From Microbacterium sp. LKL04 (GTDB lineage: Bacteria > Actinomycetota > Actinomycetes > Actinomycetales > Microbacteriaceae), in assembly GCF_900102005.1 (NCBI RefSeq), contig NZ_LT627736.1, forward strand, positions 2,728,001 through 2,792,000: a stretch of DNA of 64,000 bases. The letters run 5' to 3'. How positions within the stretch are numbered: the stretch's first letter is position 1; each line of letters opens with the position of its first letter. The notes below the pieces were generated by a model. The model was given only the letters and a program-made list of their open reading frames with translations. It had not been told where the DNA came from and did not search any database. Of this stretch, positions 35,640-44,576 are shown in pieces. A program made the translations under genes and the position numbers.

Positions 35640-35719
35640 GCGGATGCAATGGATGCCGGGCGACACCCGGCATCCGTCGTCCGATCGTCGGCGTGTCGGG
35701 TGTGAACTATTGCATCCGC
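35640..35719. repeat. Family A palindrome, copy 3 (80 bp)
   Basis: The outer arms GCGGATGCAAT and ATTGCATCCGC (35640-35650, 35709-35719) are perfect. Inside, GATGCCGGG/CCCGGCATC forms a local stem and GCGACAC/GTGTCGG a longer-range pair. It lies between the convergent ends of the acetyltransferase gene (35629) and the permease gene (35802). Confidence 0.88.
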
Positions 35720-35801
35720 GAACAGGGAATGGCCGCGAGCAGGGGCGGACATGCGGACGGACCGGGCGCGCCCTCAGCAGCGCCCGGCCCGTCCGGGTCT
35801 G

Positions 35802-37346
35802 TCAGGGGCGTCGGTCGCCGAAGACTTCCTTCTCCATGGCGTCGTAGCCCTCGTGCTGCGGGTCGCGGTGCAGGCCGCCCGAGAGCGCGTACTCCTCCTC
35901 GGGCGAGAGGATGAGGCGCTTGCGGCCGTAGAGCGCGAACCCGATGAAGATCACGACGTACACGATGATGATCGCGACGATCGCCAGCAGGTAGGCCGGG
36001 TTGAAGAGCAGCCCGACGAAGACGATCGCGGCGATGATCGCGGCCGAGTAGGCGCCGAACAATCCCCACGGGCTCTTGTAGGGCCGCTCGGCGTGGGGGA
36101 ACTTCTTGCGCAGGATGATGAACGACACCATCTGCAGGAAGTACGCGAGCACCGCGCCCCACACCGCGATGTTCAGGACGATCGCCCCGGCGGGGCTCGT
36201 GTCGCCACCGGCGGCCTGGAGGATGACGAGGGCGATGAATCCGAGCACGGCGCCGAATGTCAGCGCGACCCACGGGGTCTGCCGCTTGCCGGTCAGCGAC
36301 AGCCAGCGCGGGTAGTACCCCGCCCGGGACAGCGAGTACATGTTGCGTCCGTACGCGAACATGATGCCCATCAGCGAGGCGAGCAGGCCGACGAGGGCGA
36401 GCAGCGACAGGATCGCCGCAGCCTGTTCCGGAAGGAACGCCGTGAAGCCGTCGAGGAGAGGCTCGACCGAATCGCCGGTGACCTCGGCGCCGAGCACGCC
36501 GGTGTTGAGGAACAGCACGATGAGGCCCGTGACGATGAGGGTTCCGCGTGCCCAGAGTCCGGCACGCGGGATGTCGCGGGCGGGGTTGTGGGACTCCTCG
36601 GCAGCGAGCGGAAGCTCCTCGATCCCGAGGAAGAACCACATCGCGAACGGGAGAGCCAGCAGGACCGCGCCGATGCCCTCGGGAAGGAACGTCGACGAAG
36701 CGAACGCGTCGGGATCCGGGGCCATGTCCCACAGGGCGTCCCAGCTGAACGCTCCGGAGGCGAGTGCCATCACGCCGAAGACGACGATGATGCCGATCGA
36801 GATGATCGAGACGACGATCGCGAAGCCGAAGGAGACAGCGGCTCCCGCAGCGTTCAGGGTGATGAAAAGCGCGTAGAGGATGATCCACCACAGCCACGGC
36901 GGCAGGCTCACACCGGTCAGGAGCGACAGAGCGGAATCCGCATACTGCCCGGAGAAGTAGACCACCACCGCGGTCGTTGCGACGTACTCGATCGTCTCGG
37001 CGAGACCTGTCGCGAGCCCTCCCCAGGGCCCCATCGCCGAGCGCGAGAACGAGTAGGCGCCACCCGTGTGCGGCATGGCCGCCGCCATCTCCCCGATCGA
37101 GAAAGTGAGCCCGTAGTACATGAGCACGAGCACGGCGAAGGCGATCAGCATGCCGCCGAAGCCGGCGAACCCGATGCCGAAATTCCACCCCGAGAAGTCG
37201 CCCGAGATGACGGCGGCGACCGCGAGGCCCCAGAGACCCCAGACTCCGGCGGAGCGCTTCAGGGTCCGTTTCTCGAAGTAGCCCTCCTCCGCTCGGGCGT
37301 AGCGGACGCCGCCGGTCGCGGGGGGAGTGGTGCTCGGATTCGTCAT
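35802..37346 (-). CDS. APC-superfamily amine permease (ethanolamine/putrescine type)
   Basis: A 514-residue transporter with 12 membrane helices. The N-terminal helix region VISGDFSGWNFGIGFAGFGG carries the unwound Gly-rich substrate site of the APC fold. The family relatives with this start are ethanolamine permeases. An AGGAGG site precedes the ATG at 37346. It is divergent from a GlnA-like ligase gene followed by hydrolase, aldehyde dehydrogenase and SDR genes, so the likely cargo is ethanolamine, putrescine or a similar amine (context inference). Confidence 0.85.
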   Translation of the reverse strand: MTNPSTTPPATGGVRYARAEEGYFEKRTLKRSAGVWGLWGLAVAAVISGDFSGWNFGIGFAGFGGMLIAFAVLVLMYYGLTFSIGEMAAAMPHTGGAYSFSRSAMGPWGGLATGLAETIEYVATTAVVVYFSGQYADSALSLLTGVSLPPWLWWIILYALFITLNAAGAAVSFGFAIVVSIISIGIIVVFGVMALASGAFSWDALWDMAPDPDAFASSTFLPEGIGAVLLALPFAMWFFLGIEELPLAAEESHNPARDIPRAGLWARGTLIVTGLIVLFLNTGVLGAEVTGDSVEPLLDGFTAFLPEQAAAILSLLALVGLLASLMGIMFAYGRNMYSLSRAGYYPRWLSLTGKRQTPWVALTFGAVLGFIALVILQAAGGDTSPAGAIVLNIAVWGAVLAYFLQMVSFIILRKKFPHAERPYKSPWGLFGAYSAAIIAAIVFVGLLFNPAYLLAIVAIIIVYVVIFIGFALYGRKRLILSPEEEYALSGGLHRDPQHEGYDAMEKEVFGDRRP

Positions 37347-37431
37347 GAGACCTCCTGGCTGCGGGTCGGCGCCCAGCGCGCCGGTCGGGTCGGCGCGCTG
37401 GCTCACGCCTTGCGGAAGAGTGTGGCGTCTA

Positions 37432-37465
37432 TTGGTATGCCGTGTCTACCTTTGGCATGTAGCGT
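37432..37465 (+). promoter_or_regulatory. Direct repeat in the divergent amine-catabolism promoter
   Basis: TTGGTATG (37432-37439) and TTGGCATG (37452-37459) are 20 bases apart; TATGCC and GGCATG also form an inverted pair. A -10-like TAGCGT follows at 37460-37465, 43 bases before the ligase ATG. It is a plausible site for the FadR-type regulator encoded at 41756. Confidence 0.4.
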
Positions 37466-37507
37466 TCTCGTTACAGGCCCGACCAGCGCACGACGGAAGG
37501 ACGACCG

Positions 37508-38863
37508 ATGCCCGGAAATCTGACGGTGGACGAGCTCGCCGACGCGATCGCGAAGGACGAGATCGACACGGTGATCGTCGCCTTCCCCGACGCCCAGGGG
37601 CGCCTCGTCGGCAAGCGCGTCGCGGGCCGGTTCTGGCTCGACGAGGTCGCCGGTCACGGCGCGGAGGTGTGCGACTACCTGCTGTCGGTCGACGTCGACG
37701 TGAACACGATCGACGGCTACGAGATGTCGGGCTGGGACAAGGGCTACGGCGATCTCGTCCTCCGCCCCGACATGGCCACGCTCCGCCGTATCCCGTGGCA
37801 GCCGGCGACCGCGCTCGTCATGGCCGACCTCGACTACGTCGCCGGCGGTGCCGTTGTGCAGTCGCCGCGCGGCATCCTGAACGCGCAGCGTCAGCGCCTC
37901 GCCGACCGCGGCCTCGTCGCCTACTCGGGCACGGAACTCGAGTTCATCGTCTTCGACGACTCGTTCCGGGATGCCTGGGCGAAGCGCTATGTCGGACTGC
38001 AGGCATCCACCGACTACAACGTCGACTACAACCTGCTCGCCACGACCCGTCTCGAACCCCTGCTGCGCGACATCCGGCGCGGCATGGAAGGTGCGGGGCT
38101 CTACTGCGAGGGCGTGAAGGGCGAGTGCCACGACGGCCAGCAGGAGATCGCGTTCCGCTTCGCCGAGGTGCTCGAGACCGCCGACCAGCACACGATCTAC
38201 AAGAACGGCGCGAAGGAGATCGCCGACGCGCACGGCAAGTCGCTGACCTTCATGGCCAAGTTCGATCAGCGCGAGGGCAACAGCTGCCACATCCACCTCT
38301 CCGTCCGCGGCGAGGACGGCGAGGCGGTCATGGCGGGCGACGGCGAGCACGGCTTCAGCCCGCTGATGGAGCACTGGATCGCCGGCATCCTCGCGACGCT
38401 CAAGGAGTTCACGCTGCTCTACGCGCCGACGATCAACTCGTACAAGCGCTTCGCGAAAGGCTCGTTCGCGCCGACGGGCATCGCCTGGGGCGTCGACAAC
38501 CGCACCTGCGCGCTGCGCGTCGTGGGAAAGGGCTCGTCGCTGCGTGTCGAGAACCGCGTGCCCGGCGGCGACGTGAACCCCTACCTCGCCATCTCGGCGA
38601 TCATCGCCGGCGGCCTCCACGGCATCGAGAACGAGCTTCCGCTGCCGGCGCCGCTCACCGGCAACGCCTACGACTCCGACGTCGACCACCTTCCGACGAC
38701 GCTGCGCGAAGCGGCGAACCTCTTCGAGGCCTCCGAGATCGCGCGTGCCGCGTTCGGCGACGACGTCGTGGCCCACTACCTGCACCAGGCGCGCGTCGAG
38801 GTCCTCGCCTACGACGCCGCCGTGACCGACTGGGAGCGCATCCGTGGCTTCGAACGTCTCTGA
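37508..38863 (+). CDS. GlnA-like gamma-glutamyl-amine (polyamine/ethanolamide) synthetase
   Basis: A 451-residue glutamine-synthetase-fold ligase: beta-grasp N-terminal domain (IDTVIVAFPDAQGRLVGKR), metal-ligand blocks SGTELEFIVF, ECHDGQQEIAFRF and GNSCHIHLSV, and the ATP/glutamate end block RVENRVPGGDVNPYLAISAII. It is shorter than GlnA (about 470) and lacks the adenylylation Tyr loop. Such GlnA paralogues (PuuA; GlnA3/GlnA4 of Streptomyces) glutamylate polyamines or ethanolamine to start their degradation. The neighbours below fit this route. Confidence 0.87.
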   Translation: MPGNLTVDELADAIAKDEIDTVIVAFPDAQGRLVGKRVAGRFWLDEVAGHGAEVCDYLLSVDVDVNTIDGYEMSGWDKGYGDLVLRPDMATLRRIPWQPATALVMADLDYVAGGAVVQSPRGILNAQRQRLADRGLVAYSGTELEFIVFDDSFRDAWAKRYVGLQASTDYNVDYNLLATTRLEPLLRDIRRGMEGAGLYCEGVKGECHDGQQEIAFRFAEVLETADQHTIYKNGAKEIADAHGKSLTFMAKFDQREGNSCHIHLSVRGEDGEAVMAGDGEHGFSPLMEHWIAGILATLKEFTLLYAPTINSYKRFAKGSFAPTGIAWGVDNRTCALRVVGKGSSLRVENRVPGGDVNPYLAISAIIAGGLHGIENELPLPAPLTGNAYDSDVDHLPTTLREAANLFEASEIARAAFGDDVVAHYLHQARVEVLAYDAAVTDWERIRGFERL

Positions 38864-39614
38864 TCCCGCGGGCGGCCGCCGCCCCGTCATCGGACTCACC
38901 ACCTACCTCGAGCGCGCGGTGCAGGGGGTGTGGGACGTCCGCGCGAGCTTCCTGCCGCAGCAGTACTTCGATGCCGTGACCGCGTCGGGCGGCGTCGCCG
39001 TGCTGCTGCCCCCGCAGCCGGCGGCGAAGGCGGCGGCCGAGGTCGTGCTCGACGGTCTCGACGGGCTGATCCTGACCGGCGGGCTCGACGTGCAGCCCGA
39101 GCTGTACGGTGCGCCCCGGCATCCGCTCACGGATCCTGCCCGCGCGGACCGTGACGAGTGGGAGCTCGCCCTGCTCGCCGGAGCGCGCGAGCGCGGCATC
39201 CCGGTCTTCGGCATCTGCCGTGGCCTGCAGCTGATCAACGTCGCCTACGGCGGCACGCTGCACCAGCACCTGCCCGAGGCCCTCGGCACCGAGCGCTACA
39301 AGATCGGCGGCGGCGTCTTCGCCGAGAACACCGTCGAGGTGGATGCCGACACGAAGCTCGCGGGCCTGGTCGGTGCCGGTCCGTACGGCGTCCACAGCTA
39401 CCACCACCAGGGCATCGACCGCCTCGGCGAGGGGCTCGTCGTGACCGCGCGCACCGACGACGGCCTCGTGCAGGCGTTCGAGACGCCCGGCGACGACTAC
39501 CTCGTGGCGGTGCAGTGGCACCCCGAGGAGAACTCCGCCGACCGGCGTCTCTTCCTCGGCCTGGTCGCCGCGGCCGACGCCTACGCCGTCGCGCACCGGG
39601 GGGTCACCGCATGA
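38844..39614 (+). CDS. Class I glutamine amidotransferase-like gamma-glutamyl hydrolase (PuuD type)
   Basis: A 256-residue peptidase C26 protein. The nucleophile Cys125 is in FGICRGLQ, and the His226-x-Glu228 pair in VQWHPEEN completes the triad; GLILTGGLDVQPELYG is the family oxyanion region. PuuD-type enzymes release glutamate from gamma-glutamyl intermediates such as gamma-Glu-GABA. GTG 38844 overlaps the ligase gene by 20 bp. The last codons overlap the aldehyde dehydrogenase ATG. Confidence 0.87.
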   Translation: MASNVSDPAGGRRPVIGLTTYLERAVQGVWDVRASFLPQQYFDAVTASGGVAVLLPPQPAAKAAAEVVLDGLDGLILTGGLDVQPELYGAPRHPLTDPARADRDEWELALLAGARERGIPVFGICRGLQLINVAYGGTLHQHLPEALGTERYKIGGGVFAENTVEVDADTKLAGLVGAGPYGVHSYHHQGIDRLGEGLVVTARTDDGLVQAFETPGDDYLVAVQWHPEENSADRRLFLGLVAAADAYAVAHRGVTA

Positions 39615-40966
39615 GCGCCTTCACGGTCCTGAACCCCGCCACCGGCGCTGCCGTCCGTGACGTCGCACTCGCGTCGGTCGACGAGACGGATGCCGCGATC
39701 GCCCGCGCCGTCCGCGCGCAGCGCGCGTGGGCCGAGCTCGCCCCCGTGGCCCGCGCCGACGCGCTCCGGAACTTCGCGCGCGTCGTTGAGGACCGCGTCG
39801 AGGAGCTCGCCCAGCTCGAGGTGCTCGAGGCGGGGCATCCGATCTCGTCCGCCCGGTGGGAGGCCTCGCACGTCGCGCAGGTGCTGAACTACTACGCCGG
39901 CGCGCCGGAACGCCTGATCGGCAGCCAGATCCCCGTCGCCGGCGGACTCGACGTGACCTACCACGAGCCGTACGGGGTCGTCGGGATCATCGTGCCGTGG
40001 AACTTCCCGATGACGATCGCGGCGTGGGGCTTCGCTCCGGCGCTCGCCGCCGGCAACGCCGTCGTGCTGAAGCCCGCCGAGATGACCCCGCTGACCGCGA
40101 TGCGCCTCGGCGACCTCGCGCTCGAGGCGGGGCTCCCGGACGGCGTCTTCACCGTCATCCCGGGCGCCGGCCCGGTCGTCGGCGAGCGGTTCGTGACGCA
40201 TCCCGACGTGCGCAAGGTCGTCTTCACCGGATCGACGCGTGTCGGCACCGAGGTCGCCGCGGGCTGCGCGCGCGAGCTCAAGCCCGTGACGCTCGAACTC
40301 GGCGGCAAGAGCGCCAACATCGTGTTCGCCGACGCCGACCTCGAGGCGGCCGCCGCGGCCGTCCCCGGCTCGGTCTTCGACAACGCGGGGCAGGACTGCT
40401 GCGCCCGCAGCCGGCTGCTCGTCGAGCGCTCGGTGTTCGACCGGTTCCTCGAACTCGTCGAGCCCGCCGTCTCCGCCTGGCGCGTCGGCGACCCGAACGA
40501 CGAGTCGACCGAGATGGGCCCGCTCATCTCCGCCGGTCAGCGCGATCGCGTCGCCGGGTACGTCGACGGGGCCGACGTCGCGTTCCGCGGCTCCGCGCCC
40601 GACGGCGACGGGTTCTGGTTCGCGCCGACGGTCGTCCTCGCCGGCCGCGGCGACCGCATCGCGACCGAGGAGGTCTTCGGACCCGTCGTCGCGGTGCTGC
40701 CGTTCGACGACGAGGCCGACGCGATCTCGCTCGCCAACGACACCGTCTACGGCCTCGCGGGCTCGATCTGGACGCGCGACCTGGGCCGCGGCATCCGCGT
40801 CTCCCGAGGCGTGCAGAGCGGGGTGGTGTCGGTCAACTCGCACTCGTCGGTCCGCTACACGACCCCGTTCGGCGGCATGAAGGCCTCGGGCCTCGGCCGG
40901 GAACTCGGACCCGACGCCGCCGAGCACTTCACCCAGACAAAGAACGTCTTCTACGCCACCTCCTGA
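39611..40966 (+). CDS. Aldehyde dehydrogenase (amine catabolism)
   Basis: A 451-residue NAD(P)-dependent dehydrogenase. Glu229 in LELGGKSANIVF and Cys263 in NAGQDCCARSR are the catalytic pair; VPWNFPM, FTGSTRVG and EEVFGPV are the family cofactor and core blocks. It is short at the N-terminus compared with the usual 475-500 residues, but no upstream start is available because the previous gene overlaps. It probably oxidises the gamma-glutamylated aldehyde formed from the amine. Confidence 0.9.
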   Translation: MSAFTVLNPATGAAVRDVALASVDETDAAIARAVRAQRAWAELAPVARADALRNFARVVEDRVEELAQLEVLEAGHPISSARWEASHVAQVLNYYAGAPERLIGSQIPVAGGLDVTYHEPYGVVGIIVPWNFPMTIAAWGFAPALAAGNAVVLKPAEMTPLTAMRLGDLALEAGLPDGVFTVIPGAGPVVGERFVTHPDVRKVVFTGSTRVGTEVAAGCARELKPVTLELGGKSANIVFADADLEAAAAAVPGSVFDNAGQDCCARSRLLVERSVFDRFLELVEPAVSAWRVGDPNDESTEMGPLISAGQRDRVAGYVDGADVAFRGSAPDGDGFWFAPTVVLAGRGDRIATEEVFGPVVAVLPFDDEADAISLANDTVYGLAGSIWTRDLGRGIRVSRGVQSGVVSVNSHSSVRYTTPFGGMKASGLGRELGPDAAEHFTQTKNVFYATS

Positions 40967-40985
40967 CCCGGAAGGACCTCCCCGA

Positions 40986-41759
40986 ATGGACCTCACCCAG
41001 CGCCTGCGCGACCGCGTCGCCATCATCACCGGCGGTGCCAGCGGCATCGGCCTCGCGACCGCCCGCCGGTTCGCCGCCGAGGGGGCCCGCGTCGTCATCG
41101 CCGACCTCGACCCCGTGACCGGCCAGAGGGCCGCCGACGAGGTGGACGGTGTCTTCCGCCAGGTGAACGTCGCAGACCAGGCATCCGTCGACGCGCTCTT
41201 CGACGGCGTCGCCGCCGACCTCGGCTCGGTCGACATCGCGTTCAACAACGCCGGCATCTCGCCCGCCGACGACGACTCGATCGAGACGACCGAGCTGCCC
41301 GCGTGGGACAAGGTGCAGGACGTCAACCTCAAGAGTGTCTACCTCTGCTCGCGCGCGGCGCTGCGTCACATGGTGCCGGCGGGGAAGGGCTCGATCATCA
41401 ACACGGCGTCGTTCGTCGCGCTGCTGGGCTCGGCGACGTCGCAGATCTCGTACACCGCGTCGAAGGGCGGCGTGCTCGCCATGACCCGCGAGCTCGGCGT
41501 GCAGTTCGCCCGCCAGGGCATCCGCGTCAACGCGCTCTGCCCGGGGCCAGTGAACACGCCCCTGCTGCAGGAGCTCTTCGCGAAGGACCCCGAGCGTGCG
41601 CAGCGCCGCCTCGTGCACGTGCCGATGGGCCGCTTCGCCGAACCGGAGGAGATGGCGGCCGCCGTCGCGTTCCTCGCCTCGGACGACTCCTCGTTCATCA
41701 CCGCCAACGCGTTCGTCGTCGACGGCGGCATCACCAACGCCTACGTGACGCCGCTGTGA
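40986..41759 (+). CDS. Short-chain dehydrogenase/reductase
   Basis: A classical SDR of 257 residues: GGASGIGLATA (cofactor loop, 16-26), NNAG (87-90), catalytic Tyr156 and Lys160 in SYTASKGG, and a C-terminal SFITANAFVVDGGITNAY. Asp40 after the second strand (VVIADLDP) predicts NAD(H) rather than NADP(H). In the amine operon it may oxidise an alcohol intermediate. GGAAGGAC precedes the ATG. Its end overlaps the regulator GTG by 4 bp. Confidence 0.9.
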   Translation: MDLTQRLRDRVAIITGGASGIGLATARRFAAEGARVVIADLDPVTGQRAADEVDGVFRQVNVADQASVDALFDGVAADLGSVDIAFNNAGISPADDDSIETTELPAWDKVQDVNLKSVYLCSRAALRHMVPAGKGSIINTASFVALLGSATSQISYTASKGGVLAMTRELGVQFARQGIRVNALCPGPVNTPLLQELFAKDPERAQRRLVHVPMGRFAEPEEMAAAVAFLASDDSSFITANAFVVDGGITNAYVTPL

Positions 41760-42469
41760 CCCGCGCCGCGTCGTCGCCCGACCTCGGCCGCACCGTCTAC
41801 CGGCCGGTGCGCGGCGGCAACGCGCTCGAAGACACCGTCGCACGGCTCGTGCAGACCGTGCGGCTCGGCGTCGTCGCAACGGGGGAGTCGCTCCCCTCGG
41901 AGCGCGACCTCGCCGAGCGGTACGGCGTCAGCCGCGACACCGTCCGGCAGGCGATCGGCGAGCTCGCCGACGCCGGGTACGTCGAGCGTCGCCGCGGCCG
42001 GTACGGCGGCACGTTCGTCGCCGACCCGCTGCCGGTGCCCGCGGGACCCGTCGACGCGGCCGAGCTCGAGGACATCCTGGGCCTTCGCCGCGTGCTCGAG
42101 GCGGGAGCCGCGCGCGCCGCGGCGTCGCAGGCGCTGACGGATGCCGCCCGCTCCGTGCTCGAGGAACGCCACCGCGCGACCGTCGGAGCCGCAGAGGGGG
42201 AGTACCGTCGGCTCGACTCGCTGCTGCACCTGGCGATCGCGGAGGCCAGCGGCATCCCGTCCCTCCTGCCCCTGATCGTCGAGAACCGGGCGCGGATCAA
42301 CGCCTGGCTCGACACGTTCCCGCTGCTGCCGCGCAACATCGAGCACTCCGACGCGCAGCACGAGCGGATCGTCGCGGCGATCTTGGCAGGCAAGCCCGAT
42401 GCGGCGGAGGCGGCGGTGCTCGAGCACCTCGCCGGGTCGGAGGCGTTGCTGCGAGGGTTCCTGGGCTGA
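41756..42469 (+). CDS. FadR-subfamily GntR transcriptional regulator
   Basis: A 237-residue regulator. The winged helix (GESLPSERDLAERYGVSRDTVRQAIGELADAGYVERRRGRYGGTFV, about residues 38-83) is followed by the all-helical FCD domain with metal-ligand-type residues (D in RLDSLLHLAIAEASG, H in EHSDAQHERIVAAI). It overlaps the SDR gene, so it belongs to the catabolic operon and probably represses it. The direct repeat at 37432-37459 is a candidate operator. Confidence 0.88.
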   Translation: MTRAASSPDLGRTVYRPVRGGNALEDTVARLVQTVRLGVVATGESLPSERDLAERYGVSRDTVRQAIGELADAGYVERRRGRYGGTFVADPLPVPAGPVDAAELEDILGLRRVLEAGAARAAASQALTDAARSVLEERHRATVGAAEGEYRRLDSLLHLAIAEASGIPSLLPLIVENRARINAWLDTFPLLPRNIEHSDAQHERIVAAILAGKPDAAEAAVLEHLAGSEALLRGFLG

Positions 42470-42594
42470 GGTCGCGGCGACGGACGCCCGACCGCTGTCG
42501 CGTGCGGGTTCGCGCCGAGTCACACCGGTACCGCCGGTCGTGCATGCGTCACGCTCCGACTGGTGCCGCCACGGGGAATCTGGTGTGCTGAGCG

Positions 42595-44118
42595 GTGATG
42601 ATGCGGCCCATGGTGATGCAGCGGCCTGCGGTGATGCAGCGGGCTGGCGCCGAGGCGGCCGGGTGGGGTGCGGCACTCGCTCTCGCGCTCATCGCCGTGG
42701 CCGTCGTCGCCTCGACGAGCTCATGGCTGCTCTACCGCGACGGAGACTCGGTCGTCGTCGCGCTCATGGCCGATTCGCTGCGGCGCGGCGAACCGCAAGA
42801 CTGGGCACTGTCGCCCGTGCTCTTCCTGCCCGAGACCGCCGTCTACGGCGCGTTGTCCTTCCTCGGGCTCGGCACGGTCGGCACACTCACGCTCAATGCC
42901 GTCGTCAACCTCCTCGCCGTGTACGGCGGCATCCGGCTGGTGGCCGGGCGCTTCCGACCCGGCGCACGCCCTGTGGCGGGGAGTGTCCTCGCGTTCGCGG
43001 CGTTCGTCGCGCTGATCGTCCTCGAAGTGCCCGACGGGATGCCGGGGTTCCACCTCGCGCTTCTGGCCGCGACGACGACCTACTACTCAGCGACCGTCGT
43101 GGGCACCCTGGTCGTCGTGGGCCTGCTCCGGCGCACGCTCGACGGGACGCCGCCGGTGCGGACCGCGCCGGTGACCGTACTGGTCGTGGCCGTCTCGACG
43201 CTCACGAACCCGCTGTTCGTCGTGTGGTGCGTCCTGCCGGCCGTCGGGGCGGTCGGCATCCTGGTCGTGCGGCGTCGGATCGACCCGCGTCTCGCGTTCG
43301 TCCTGCTCCTTTCGATCACCGGTGCGGCGGCCGTCGGGTACCTGCTGCGCGCTCCGTTCGCGGGCACCATCGTCGCAGCCGGGGGCAACTACCTGCGCCC
43401 GGATCGAGCCGGCGCAGCGATCGCCCACCTCGCCGAGGTGAGCGGAGCGACGATGTCGCGGTGGAACGGCGCGCTCTGGTTCGCGGCCGTCCTCGCACTC
43501 GTCGTCGCATGCGTCGTGATCGGGCTGCGGGCGTGGCGCCGGCGCGATGCCGTCGTGGCCGCGGTCTGCGGGATCGCCGCGGCGGCACCGATCGCCGCGA
43601 CGGCTTTGGTGATCGTCGCCGGGACGGATGCCGACCGGTACCTGCAGCCGTGGGTGTTCCTGCCGATCCTCGTGCTCGCCGTCGCCCCGCCCGCCGTCTC
43701 GGTGCCGCGCGCGGTGAGCGGGGCGCTGGTGAGCGCGCTCGCCGTCGGAGGGGTCGCCGCCGTGCCGGTCACGGTGGCAGCGGTCGGCCGGCACGACGTC
43801 GACCTCGCGTGCGTGACCCGATGGGTGGAGCAGTCCGGTCGGACCGGGGCCGGGCAGTTCTGGACCGTCCGCGCCCCGAAGCTGGCGCTCGCCGACCCAT
43901 CGCAGCTCATCCAGGTCGACAACACGCTGCGCCCCTACGACTGGCTCGTCAACCGTGCGGAGCGTCGCGGGCCGGTCACCTTCCTGGTGCAGGATGCCGC
44001 CTCCGTCCCGTTCGTGCTCCCCGTCGGCGCGGAGACCCCGGACCGGGTGGCCTGCGGCCGCTACACGATCCTCGACTTCGGCTCGCGCGTGCTGCCGCTG
44101 GGCGAACCGCGGAACTGA
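42595..44118 (+). CDS. Polytopic membrane protein of unknown function
   Basis: A 507-residue integral membrane protein with about ten helices between residues 20 and 405 and a hydrophilic C-terminal domain of about 100 residues (VDLACVTRWVEQSGRTGAGQFWTVRAPKLAL, NTLRPYDWLVNRAERRGPVTFLVQDA) that should lie outside the membrane. The early WLLYRDGDSVVVALMADSL after helix 1 resembles the first loop of GT-C glycosyltransferases, where Asp residues bind the donor, but this is a weak analogy. GTG 42595 is followed by ATG 42598 and 42601, any of which could start. Confidence 0.65.
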   Translation: MMMRPMVMQRPAVMQRAGAEAAGWGAALALALIAVAVVASTSSWLLYRDGDSVVVALMADSLRRGEPQDWALSPVLFLPETAVYGALSFLGLGTVGTLTLNAVVNLLAVYGGIRLVAGRFRPGARPVAGSVLAFAAFVALIVLEVPDGMPGFHLALLAATTTYYSATVVGTLVVVGLLRRTLDGTPPVRTAPVTVLVVAVSTLTNPLFVVWCVLPAVGAVGILVVRRRIDPRLAFVLLLSITGAAAVGYLLRAPFAGTIVAAGGNYLRPDRAGAAIAHLAEVSGATMSRWNGALWFAAVLALVVACVVIGLRAWRRRDAVVAAVCGIAAAAPIAATALVIVAGTDADRYLQPWVFLPILVLAVAPPAVSVPRAVSGALVSALAVGGVAAVPVTVAAVGRHDVDLACVTRWVEQSGRTGAGQFWTVRAPKLALADPSQLIQVDNTLRPYDWLVNRAERRGPVTFLVQDAASVPFVLPVGAETPDRVACGRYTILDFGSRVLPLGEPRN

Positions 44119-44128
44119 CCGCGCGTCA

Positions 44129-44208
44129 GCGGATGCAATAGATGCCGGGCGACACGCGGCATCCGCTCGCCTCACGACGGCGTGTCGCGACCGAACTATT
44201 GCATCCGC
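44129..44208. repeat. Family A palindrome, copy 4 (80 bp)
   Basis: The outer arms GCGGATGCAATAG and CTATTGCATCCGC (44129-44141, 44196-44208) are perfect for 13 bases; inner GCGACACGC/GCGTGTCGC arms are perfect for 9 bases. It lies between convergent genes. The right arm encodes the last codons (Arg-Met-Gln) and TAG stop of the minus-strand gene that ends at 44196. Confidence 0.9.
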
Positions 44209-44462
44209 GTGCGGCGGTGTGCGATCACGGGCACGGCGACGCCGATGAGCACGACCGCGAGGAGGGCCGGGAAGGTCCACGCCATGATGGCGTAGGCGGC
44301 GTCCAGCGCGGCGGAGGACGCGATGCCCGCGTCGGCTCCGGGCACCCGGTCGACGAGAACCGTCGCGGTCACCGCCGATGCCGCGAGCGCGATGCTCAGA
44401 GCCGACGCGGCCACTCCCATCACTACGATCCAGACCACGAGCCGGCGGCGTCCGCTCCCCAT
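44196..44462 (-). CDS. Small two-helix membrane protein ending in a family A repeat
   Basis: An 88-residue protein with two membrane helices (about residues 8-30 and 58-82) and a basic end HRRTRMQ. The ATG at 44462 opens the frame. The last codons and the stop lie inside the palindrome at 44129-44208, so the repeat defines the C-terminus. No family is recognised. It is the only gene between copies 4 and 5 of the repeat. Confidence 0.6.
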   Translation of the reverse strand: MGSGRRRLVVWIVVMGVAASALSIALAASAVTATVLVDRVPGADAGIASSAALDAAYAIMAWTFPALLAVVLIGVAVPVIAHRRTRMQ

Positions 44463-44496
44463 GACTGCAGGCTAGGGCACGACCGGGCCACTGTCG

Positions 44497-44576
44497 GCGG
44501 ATGCAATGGATGCCGGGCGACACGCGGCATCCGCTCGCCTGGCGACGGCGTGTCGCGACCGAACTATTGCATCCGC
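44497..44576. repeat. Family A palindrome, copy 5 (80 bp)
   Basis: Nearly identical to copy 4, about 370 bp away and in the same orientation: GCGGATGCAAT at 44497-44507, ATTGCATCCGC at 44566-44576, with GCGACACGC and GCGTGTCGC inside. Its right arm supplies the codons Arg-Met-Gln and the TAG of the gene ending at 44564. Confidence 0.9.

Noticed and set aside
35044..44576. CRISPR array made of the family A repeats
   Set aside because: Copies are palindromic, kilobases apart and not separated by regular spacers, and no cas gene is present.
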